This document shows, one piece after another, positions 1-5,040 of a DNA stretch of 5,905 nucleotides (position 1 is its first letter; each line of letters starts with the position of its first letter). Both the position numbers and the translations under genes were made by a program. This DNA is from Nitrospirota bacterium (lineage in GTDB: Bacteria > Nitrospirota > Nitrospiria > SBBL01 > Manganitrophaceae): contig JAHFEM010000147.1 of assembly GCA_023248505.1 (NCBI GenBank), positions 1 through 5,905 on the forward strand, in the 5' to 3' direction. The notes below the pieces were generated by a model. It was not told the origin of the DNA, made no database searches, and saw only the letters and a list, made by a program, of their open reading frames with translations.

Positions 1-590
1 AGAAGGGACTCTTAGTTTCACTCTTGGTCCTGTGGGGAGCCATCTTCTTTTATCGTGTCCTTTTCATCGAAGGTCCCCAGCGGGCTCCGATGAAGTATGT
101 GAAGGGAGCGGTTCAGACGGCAAAGAAAGAAGGGGGGGACTCCTCGGTCAAGATCCGGACGGAGCTGTTGAATCAAACGCCTCCTCCGTTGCCGGAAGAG
201 GTCAAGAATATCTTTGCGCCGCTTCCGTCGCCGAAGCCGCTTCCCGCCCCGACGGCGGCCCCTCCGCTTCCTCATCGCCTTCCTCCCCCGCCGGAGAGCG
301 GTCTTCCTCCGCCGCCGGTCGTGAAGGCGCCGACCCCTGAAGAGCTGGCGCTTGCGCAGGCGAGGAACGAGCTGGCGGAGATCCGCTATCTCGGTTTTTT
401 GGATCGGGGAAATGGAAGACAGGAAGGCTTTTTTTCGAGAAGGCAGGAGACGGTGATCGGCGAGAAAGGAAATCTTCTCTTCGGCCGCTTCTTTATCCGG
501 GAGTTATCGAGCGCCGTTGCCGTGATCGTCGAAAAGAATACCCAGGCTGAAGTCACGCTTCAGCTCTCTGAAGGAAAAAACGAACGATGA
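1..590 (+). CDS. PilP/GspC-like membrane-anchored protein, 5' end missing
   Basis: The frame is open from the left edge, so the start lies outside the window; 195 residues are visible. It opens with a hydrophobic segment (KGLLVSLLVLWGAIFFYRVLF) that looks like a single N-terminal membrane anchor. A short charged stretch follows, then a proline-rich linker at about visible residues 59-115, with repeated PPPP and the phrase NIFAP at its start. The C-terminal domain is about 75 residues, beginning near AQARNELAEIRYLGFLDRG and ending with alternating beta-type segments. This anchor, Pro-rich spacer and small beta domain resemble the inner-membrane accessory proteins of type IV pili and type II secretion (PilP/GspC), where 'L+YLGF...' and 'NPFAP' phrases are common. 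The likeness is by architecture and short motifs only. The gene overlaps the next one by 4 bases, suggesting co-transcription and translational coupling. It could instead be an unrelated Pro-rich periplasmic protein. Confidence 0.6.
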   Translation, partial: KGLLVSLLVLWGAIFFYRVLFIEGPQRAPMKYVKGAVQTAKKEGGDSSVKIRTELLNQTPPPLPEEVKNIFAPLPSPKPLPAPTAAPPLPHRLPPPPESGLPPPPVVKAPTPEELALAQARNELAEIRYLGFLDRGNGRQEGFFSRRQETVIGEKGNLLFGRFFIRELSSAVAVIVEKNTQAEVTLQLSEGKNER

Positions 591-1066
591 GCCCAATGCG
601 AATTTTTTTCACTTTGGCATCGATGATCATTATTTTCGCCGCCCTCATTCATGTGATGACCAATGCCTTTTTGACCACCTCCAGCGATCCCATGGTGTCG
701 GCATTTGATTTGAGCCGCCCGCGTGCTCCCTCCGATGCGAGGGCCATTAAGAATCCGATTCCCGTTTCGGGGGACGCGATTGCAAACGGCAAGGCCATTT
801 ATGAGGGGAAGGGGAATTGCTATGTCTGCCATGGGATCGGTGGATACGGCGATGGGGAGGGCGGGGTTATGCTGAGCCCGCCTGCTCGCAATTTCACGGA
901 TATACAATTCCAGCGGCTGCGGACCGATGGAGAGCTGTTCTGGAGCATTAAGTATGGTATTCCGGATACAGGGATGTTTTCTTTTATCCCCCGCCATATT
1001 ACGGAGGATGAAGCGTGGATGGTGATACACTACATCAGAACGTTGGGTCACGAGGATCGATCCTAG
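587..1066 (+). CDS. Membrane-anchored monohaem class I cytochrome c
   Basis: A 159-residue protein. Residues 5-25 are strongly hydrophobic and serve as a signal anchor or signal peptide that would place the rest in the periplasm. The haem motif is CYVCH at 78-82 (C78 and C81 thioether, H82 proximal ligand) within NGKAIYEGKGNCYVCHG. The second axial ligand is probably M130 in the GIPDTGMFSF phrase, which sits where class I cytochromes keep it. The C-terminal helix DEAWMVIHYIRTL (141-153) is also typical. This supports a small one-haem electron carrier (Cytochrome_CBB3 / cytochrome c class I group); its redox partner cannot be read from the window. The ATG overlaps the upstream stop codon as ATGA. 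AAGGA lies at 571-575, 11 bases before the start, a little far. A start at 596 (Met4) is possible and would not change the product. Confidence 0.9.
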   Translation: MSPMRIFFTLASMIIIFAALIHVMTNAFLTTSSDPMVSAFDLSRPRAPSDARAIKNPIPVSGDAIANGKAIYEGKGNCYVCHGIGGYGDGEGGVMLSPPARNFTDIQFQRLRTDGELFWSIKYGIPDTGMFSFIPRHITEDEAWMVIHYIRTLGHEDRS

Positions 1067-1269
1067 GCCGCGAAACGGCTCATTCCGCCCCATCTACCTT
1101 TGTAAGAGGTCAATTCATAAAATCATACGTAATACGTTCCGGGGATCGATCGAATCTTATCGCTGCTCTCTGCCATACATGAACTTTTGGGTTCGCTTAA
1201 CACTAAATGAATTGGCTCCATTTTCTTTGTATTCCCAGGGTGAGATTTACGGTGATAAGAAGGACGGCG
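1067..1269 (+). other. Intergenic region between the cytochrome gene and the lipoprotein gene
   Basis: This gap is more AT-rich than its surroundings. I found no convincing sigma70 promoter pair; TAAAAT at 1118-1123 has no matching -35 box. A 7-base tandem repeat (ATACGTA ATACGTT) lies at 1125-1138 and a GATCGATC palindrome at 1144-1151. The short GCCG/CGGC stem just after the cytochrome stop has no T tract, so it is not a credible terminator. The gap separates the lipoprotein gene from the upstream pair, so that gene may have its own promoter here, but I cannot place it. Confidence 0.4.
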
Positions 1270-1794
1270 ATGAAAGCATTTTCAAGCCCAGGAGTATTGG
1301 CGGTATTTCTTCTGCTTTCTTTTTCGATTTTTTCCGCCTGTGGTCCGCGAGTTATTCCTGAGGATCTGGAGCGCAAGATAGAGAAAGAGATCACGTTTGA
1401 AGAGGTGAAAAAGAACCCTGATGCCTACAAGGGAAAGCGAATCTTAGTCGGCGGTGAAATTATTGAGACCCGCAATCTGCAAGATAAAACGGAGATTGAG
1501 ATCCTTCAGAAGCCCCTTGGACGAGATCATGCTCCGCTCCCTGTCGATGAGTCGAGGGGACGGTTTTTACTCGTTCACCCCTCCTTTTTGGATCCTTCCG
1601 TCTTCAGCAGCGGGCGAAGGGTGACAGCTGTCGGATTAGTGGAGGGAGGTCGATCAGAACGAATCGGGCAGGTGGAGATGGTCTACCCCGTATTGCAAAG
1701 CGAGCATATCCATCTCTGGCCGCCGGGATCTGGCGGCCGAACGGAGCCATCTATCGGGATCGGGTTCGGTTTTGGAGCGGTTTTTAGCCGCTAG
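1270..1794 (+). CDS. slp: Slp family outer-membrane lipoprotein
   Basis: A 174-residue protein of the Slp (starvation-inducible outer-membrane lipoprotein) family. Residues 1-23 form a lipoprotein signal peptide with cleavage before C24 (IFSA|CG); Phe at -3 is a slight departure from the usual lipobox. The mature part has the family's phrases in order: NPDAYKGKRILVGGEIIETRN (49-69), TEIEILQKPLGRDHAPLP (74-91), GRFLLVHPSFLDP (97-109), GRRVTAVGLVEGG (115-127), VYPVLQSEHIHLWP (138-151). The tail is Gly-rich (SIGIGFGFG). An in-frame start at 1207 was passed over because ATG 1270 has AAGGA at 1260-1264, five bases away, and places the signal peptide at the N-terminus. The family's molecular role is poorly known beyond an envelope stress or stationary-phase link in Escherichia coli. 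Its 3' end overlaps the convergent FIST gene by 11 bases. The gene symbol is by family only. Confidence 0.88.
   Translation: MKAFSSPGVLAVFLLLSFSIFSACGPRVIPEDLERKIEKEITFEEVKKNPDAYKGKRILVGGEIIETRNLQDKTEIEILQKPLGRDHAPLPVDESRGRFLLVHPSFLDPSVFSSGRRVTAVGLVEGGRSERIGQVEMVYPVLQSEHIHLWPPGSGGRTEPSIGIGFGFGAVFSR
1718..1738 (-). repeat. Perfect 7-base GC inverted repeat downstream of the FIST stop codon
   Basis: GGCCGCC (1718-1724) and GGCGGCC (1732-1738) are perfect inverted copies around a 7-base loop. The hairpin lies 46-66 bases beyond the FIST stop on the minus strand, and also inside the coding sequence of the lipoprotein gene (PPGSGGR) on the plus strand. Neither strand has a T tract after the stem, so it is not a classical intrinsic terminator. 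It could stabilise or help end the FIST transcript, or simply reflect Pro/Gly codons. Confidence 0.3.
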
Positions 1795-3019
1795 GAGGCT
1801 GCGGCGGAGCGGACTTAAAGATACCGAAACAGCTTGTATATCCATGAAGAAAAGTAGTCCCTCCGACCGCTCCGATTTCACCATTGCAGAAAAATCCCCC
1901 CAATGGAAGGGGACCGAACCGGGTGTGAAATAGATCGCTGTCGTGGTTCGGTTTGTCGTATAAATGCTCGCCGCGACCCAGGCAAGAAAAGAGAAGGGCT
2001 CCTTTCGCGGATCGCGCTTTTCCTTCCATCTGGTATTGTGTCAGGTACCACTTCAGGTCTTCCGTCGAGGTTTCGGCATCCCGTAGATGGAACTGAACCA
2101 TCTGTCCTTCGCGAAGGAGGGCTCCCACCGCAAGACTTCCGGTCTTCGAATCCATGCCGATCAGGTTCCGAACCAGAAAGTCTCCCCTCGCTAAAGTTTC
2201 TTTGAACGGCGTCATCGCGAGTCCCAGAAAGAGAGAATGTTGCATTATCTTTTGATCCCCCTCGCTCAACTCCTCATAAATCTCCTGAAGCACCTCCACA
2301 GGGGGCTTATGATCCAGCGTAATGAGGAGATTTCGGTTGCATTGCGTGATGGGAAGGGGGGCGCCGATCGGCCGACAGCCCTGCGCGACGATCGTATCGA
2401 TCTCGATATCTCCACTCAGCGCAACGCCGACGAGGCCGGAACGGTAAACCTCCCGATTCAGGAAAAGCGCATTTTGTCCGGCGTCGCTTCCACCGCTTGC
2501 CAAGCCGCCGACTTTCATTGCGGTCGGATAGGCGAAATCGAGTCCGATTAAGCCTTTTTCCATATCGAACGAGAATGGATCGGCGAGGAGGACGAAATGC
2601 GGCCGTTGCTCCGGTTTGGCTTGAAGACAGGCTTGCCACTTTTTGGGACTTGCATCGAGATCGGGCAGGTCCGAGGAGTCTAGATGGAAGGGGATGATCT
2701 CCACCCCAGGGAGATGGGCAACGGTCAGCGCAATGGCCGGACGATGCTCCACCTCTTTCCCTCCTCCGATAATACCCCCTCCCGAGCAGCCGACCAAGAT
2801 TCTGCACCGAAGCGATTCATAGATCGCTTTGAGAATGTTTTCATTCTCGTGCTGAAAATGAGGGGAGGTGAACAGAAAAGCGAGATCAATCGGGTCTTTC
2901 CCGATTTGAGAGCGAATATCGTAGACAATCTGATCCAGCGCATTTTGGAGGGATCGATCTTCACTGAGGGACGATGCCCACTTCATTGAAAAGCCACTTT
3001 TCTGCTCTGGATGATTCAT
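1784..3019 (-). CDS. FIST domain protein (FIST_N + FIST_C)
   Basis: A 411-residue protein carrying both halves of the FIST module, a ligand-sensing region thought to bind small molecules such as amino acids. FIST_N covers about residues 44-240 and FIST_C about 242-390. Visible hallmarks are DLAFLFTSPHF (45-55), GCSGGGIIGGGKEVE (77-91), KVGGLASGG (169-177), SLFLGLA (262-268), ALLFSCLGRG (341-350) and the closing GFFCNGEIGAVGG followed by FLHGYTSCFGIF (375-401). No kinase, cyclase or methyl-accepting domain is attached and there is no signal peptide, so this is a stand-alone cytoplasmic FIST protein of the kind found in many bacteria and related to the eukaryotic FBXO22 FIST region. Two starts are possible: ATG 3019, used here, and ATG 2986 (Met12, MKWASSLS), which matches the usual beginning of this family. 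Neither has a clear Shine-Dalgarno sequence. A sigma70-type promoter lies just upstream. Its end overlaps the convergent lipoprotein gene. Confidence 0.9.
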   Translation of the reverse strand: MNHPEQKSGFSMKWASSLSEDRSLQNALDQIVYDIRSQIGKDPIDLAFLFTSPHFQHENENILKAIYESLRCRILVGCSGGGIIGGGKEVEHRPAIALTVAHLPGVEIIPFHLDSSDLPDLDASPKKWQACLQAKPEQRPHFVLLADPFSFDMEKGLIGLDFAYPTAMKVGGLASGGSDAGQNALFLNREVYRSGLVGVALSGDIEIDTIVAQGCRPIGAPLPITQCNRNLLITLDHKPPVEVLQEIYEELSEGDQKIMQHSLFLGLAMTPFKETLARGDFLVRNLIGMDSKTGSLAVGALLREGQMVQFHLRDAETSTEDLKWYLTQYQMEGKARSAKGALLFSCLGRGEHLYDKPNHDSDLFHTRFGPLPLGGFFCNGEIGAVGGTTFLHGYTSCFGIFKSAPPQPPSG

Positions 3020-3054
3020 TTTATGATGGTTTGAGTGAAGGCGAATTTAAAGGA

Positions 3055-3083
3055 ATCATACCCTTTTCTTGCAGCTCTGTCGA
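3055..3083 (-). promoter_or_regulatory. Sigma70-type promoter for the FIST gene
   Basis: Read on the minus strand, a -35 box TCGACA (3083-3078) is followed by a 17-base spacer and a -10 box TATGAT (3060-3055). Each box matches the consensus at five of six positions. The predicted transcript would begin near 3048, giving a leader of about 28 bases to ATG 3019 or about 61 bases to ATG 2986. Its place in the gap between an upstream operon and the FIST gene fits an independent promoter. Confidence 0.6.
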
Positions 3084-3121
3084 GATGGAAGTAAATGGGG
3101 ATAAATTATTTCCTGGTGAGC

Positions 3122-3140
3122 ATCGCCTGTTGGCGGCGAT
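3122..3140 (-). terminator. Terminator-like hairpin after the secreted-protein operon
   Basis: ATCGCC (3122-3127) and GGCGAT (3135-3140) form a perfect 6-base stem with a 7-base loop. On the minus strand the hairpin starts 24 bases after the stop codon at 3165. No run of T follows it in that direction, so it is at best a weak or factor-assisted terminator separating the three-gene operon from the FIST gene. Confidence 0.3.
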
Positions 3141-3164
3141 CAAAATGGGGAGAGGAGGTGTGGA

Positions 3165-4139
3165 TTATGGACTGGTGGAGGAGATTCCGAGCGGTCCGGC
3201 CGCATAGGTGACGGACGGTAAGACCGAGTTGTTTCCGCTGTACTGGAGCGTTCCGCTATCGTTCTGTTCCATGTCCCCTTGGGACGAATAGGCGCCGGGA
3301 GAATAGACATATTGAGTCCAATCGACCTTGGGGGTATCGAAAGCGGTCGGACTGGAGTTGTTGGTCTGCCAGCTGCTGGTGATGTCCATGAGTTGATCGC
3401 CGGAGCCGGGCGAGTCGAGGGTTCCCGATCCTCCCGCGATGTAATTGACCACTTGGCGCTCGGTCTGGCTGCTCGTGGTGCATCCCGGAGGGGCCGGCGG
3501 ACCGGAGGCGCTGGAGCAGGCGGCCCAGTGGAAAACGTTCTCTGCCAGGTAACCCATGTGTGAATCGGTCTTCTGAACTCCGGCCGTAAGGCAGTCGGTC
3601 CCGTCGAGGGCGCAGAAATCTCCTTCGGTCGGGAAGGAACTGGTGAAGGGGAGAAGCGAATTGCCTCCGCTGGGAATCGACATCCCTTGGCTGGCCGGGT
3701 CGAAACGGATGTCGCCGCAGTTCAGGCCACCCAGGTTGTTTGCGATGGAACCGATCGTCCGTCCGCATTTGTAGGTGGCGATGTCGTCGCCGGTTCCCAA
3801 AACGGTATCGGGGCCGGGATCATTTGAGGAAATAATTCCGAACATGTTATCGGTGATTGCGCCGGGGCCGGAGCGGTTGAAGTAAGGGCCGGTGCAGGGG
3901 CCGACCGGACATTGGGCCGGGTCGACGTGCCGGAGCATCAGGACCGGGCTATAACCGGGACAGCTGGGGCACTGCGGATTGGCAAAGAGGCCGGTGCATT
4001 CTGTTTTCGTTGCGCTGTCTGCCGGGCCGACCCCTCCCGCCACCGTGCAATCGGCACGGCTTTGGACGGGGGAGAGCAGGAGGATTCCAATAAATGCCAA
4101 GCCCAAAAGAAGCGTCGATATATAATCTACCCGTTGCAT
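3165..4139 (-). CDS. Secreted cysteine-rich protein of unknown family
   Basis: I do not recognise a family. The protein is 324 residues from ATG 4139. Residues 1-29 are a signal peptide: MQRVDY, then a hydrophobic run STLLLGLAFIGILLL, then SPVQSRA with cleavage before DC. The mature part has 12 cysteines (31, 48, 57, 60, 77, 82, 125, 141, 176, 183, 208, 220), an even number that suggests disulphide bonds in the periplasm or outside the cell. C57-P-S-C60 is a CxxC but lacks the following His, so it is not a haem site. DPGPDTVLGTGDDIATY (about 107-123) resembles acidic, Asp-rich loops common in secreted, possibly calcium-binding proteins. The cysteines stop at 220 and the last 100 residues are rich in Ser, Asn, Gly and Thr. 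Longer starts exist at 4145 and 4166; 4166 would overlap the upstream gene by 13 bases and has no ribosome binding site. ATG 4139 has GAG seven bases upstream and gives a normal-length signal peptide. It lies 14 bases after the upstream stop, so is co-transcribed. Confidence 0.75.
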   Translation of the reverse strand: MQRVDYISTLLLGLAFIGILLLSPVQSRADCTVAGGVGPADSATKTECTGLFANPQCPSCPGYSPVLMLRHVDPAQCPVGPCTGPYFNRSGPGAITDNMFGIISSNDPGPDTVLGTGDDIATYKCGRTIGSIANNLGGLNCGDIRFDPASQGMSIPSGGNSLLPFTSSFPTEGDFCALDGTDCLTAGVQKTDSHMGYLAENVFHWAACSSASGPPAPPGCTTSSQTERQVVNYIAGGSGTLDSPGSGDQLMDITSSWQTNNSSPTAFDTPKVDWTQYVYSPGAYSSQGDMEQNDSGTLQYSGNNSVLPSVTYAAGPLGISSTSP

Positions 4140-4153
4140 CAGCATTCTCAATC

Positions 4154-5002
4154 TTAAGGAGGACATGTAAATGTCGTTCGGCTAAACAATGCTGGATCGA
4201 ACTGGGAGCTCTGACAGAAGTTTCCGGCCCGATCGAGGCAGGTGATGACACCGGTCATCCCCGATTCAAACCGTCCATCCGAGGAGACATTGTTCGAGGT
4301 GACAGAACAATTAGAAGTATGGTTTTCGCTCAGGGTCATCTTGAATGTGCCGACGGCGTTTCCGACCATCTGTCCATTGGCGTCGGTCGTAGAATCGACG
4401 GTAAAGAAGACCTTGAACTGTTGCTCGTTATCTTCGTCGAAATCAAAACCGTATTCGATATGGTGAACCCTCAGGGTGCCGAAAGTATCGGAACGGAATT
4501 GGTAAAACGGCTGGCCTACCCCGCCGAGGCTGGGGGGGCTCAAAAGGACAGTGGGAGAATTGGTATCGTCGATTCCAAACGGGATGATTTGGTTGATCGA
4601 TCCCTTGGTCTGGCAAGGATAGGGGAAGGGGGGGCCGCTGTGGTCATTCGACCCGCAAGGGGCGCCTCTTCCAAAACGGTTATCGACCAAATTGAATCCG
4701 CCCGGGAGTCCTGGATCGAATTGGGACGAGCAGAAATTGCCGAAGGAGGAGGAGGAGCAGTCGTCATTGACATTGAACGGATCGCTCGTGTCGGCGAAAG
4801 GCCCATTCTCGCAGTTCCCCTGACTCGTCCCGGCACAGGCAGTTCCATTATTGTCGCTGGTGGAGAGATTTTTATTGGTGCCGTTATTGACCCCCATACC
4901 GGTATTGATGGTGAGGGTCCTGCTGGCCTGATTCCCCGCCCCCCACGTCAAACTGGGTGCGGCGAGGAAAAAGAGAATTGAAATAAGAAGAGTTGGTTTC
5001 AT
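4154..5002 (-). CDS. Secreted cysteine-rich protein with a duplicated SSQFDP motif
   Basis: Unrecognised family; 282 residues. Residues 1-22 are a signal peptide (MKPTLLISILFFLAAPSLTWGA). The start at 5002 is favoured over an in-frame TTG at 5044 because it has a Shine-Dalgarno sequence and puts the signal peptide at the very N-terminus. The mature protein begins with an Asn/Gly/Thr/Ser-rich stretch (30-62) and holds 10 cysteines (56, 64, 82, 91, 116, 130, 232, 255, 263, 280), again an even number. A short motif occurs twice: GNFCSSQFDPGL (88-99) and GNFCQSSQFDPAL (260-272), at the two ends of the mature protein. Between them, residues 165-225 are cysteine-free with alternating hydrophobic residues (EYGFDFDEDNEQQFKVFFTV), suggesting a beta-rich domain with an acidic loop. 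No lipobox, sortase motif or PEP-CTERM tail is seen. It is the second gene of a three-gene run of secreted proteins. Confidence 0.78.
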   Translation of the reverse strand: MKPTLLISILFFLAAPSLTWGAGNQASRTLTINTGMGVNNGTNKNLSTSDNNGTACAGTSQGNCENGPFADTSDPFNVNDDCSSSSFGNFCSSQFDPGLPGGFNLVDNRFGRGAPCGSNDHSGPPFPYPCQTKGSINQIIPFGIDDTNSPTVLLSPPSLGGVGQPFYQFRSDTFGTLRVHHIEYGFDFDEDNEQQFKVFFTVDSTTDANGQMVGNAVGTFKMTLSENHTSNCSVTSNNVSSDGRFESGMTGVITCLDRAGNFCQSSQFDPALFSRTTFTCPP

Positions 5003-5017
5003 AAGGTTCCCTACCTT
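5003..5017 (-). promoter_or_regulatory. Ribosome binding site in the loop of a small hairpin
   Basis: On the minus strand, AAGGT (5017-5013) and ACCTT (5007-5003) are inverted copies around the loop AGGGA (5012-5008). AGGGA is the likely Shine-Dalgarno sequence, five bases before ATG 5002, which directly abuts the stem. This decides the start of the second secreted-protein gene. The 5-base stem is weak, and whether it affects translation is not known. A 10-base palindrome AACCATGGTT (5020-5029) lies just upstream in the same 38-base gap. Confidence 0.5.
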
Positions 5018-5040
5018 TAAACCATGGTTCTTCTGCTTTG

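Noticed and set aside
66..77. Possible repeat array in the proline-rich linker of the first gene
   Set aside because: The proline runs are irregular low-complexity sequence at about 150-330, not a unit repeat; a linker explains them.
1179..1361. Small plus-strand frame in the gap before the lipoprotein gene
   Set aside because: Its last third runs through the lipoprotein signal peptide in another frame, and it has no ribosome binding site or recognisable content.
3200..3215. CPSC in the third secreted protein as a haem or thioredoxin site
   Set aside because: No His follows the second Cys, so it cannot be a CxxCH haem motif, and no thioredoxin-fold context is visible. Structural disulphides are more likely.
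3256..3768. 170-codon minus-strand frame rich in Arg and Pro inside the third secreted-protein gene
   Set aside because: The composition is typical of a frame-shifted shadow, it has no start signal, and it lies fully inside a better-supported gene.
4156..4185. Perfect Shine-Dalgarno-like AAGGAGG on the plus strand followed by ATGTAA and a four-codon frame
   Set aside because: It is the complement of the Pro-Pro-stop codons of the minus-strand gene. The frames after it are only one and four codons long, so chance is the simplest explanation.
4094..4981. Long open frame (295 codons) on the plus strand opposite the second secreted-protein gene
   Set aside because: The minus-strand frame has a signal peptide, a ribosome binding site and patterned cysteines, while the plus frame begins inside another gene's signal peptide and shows no domain. 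It is an antisense shadow.
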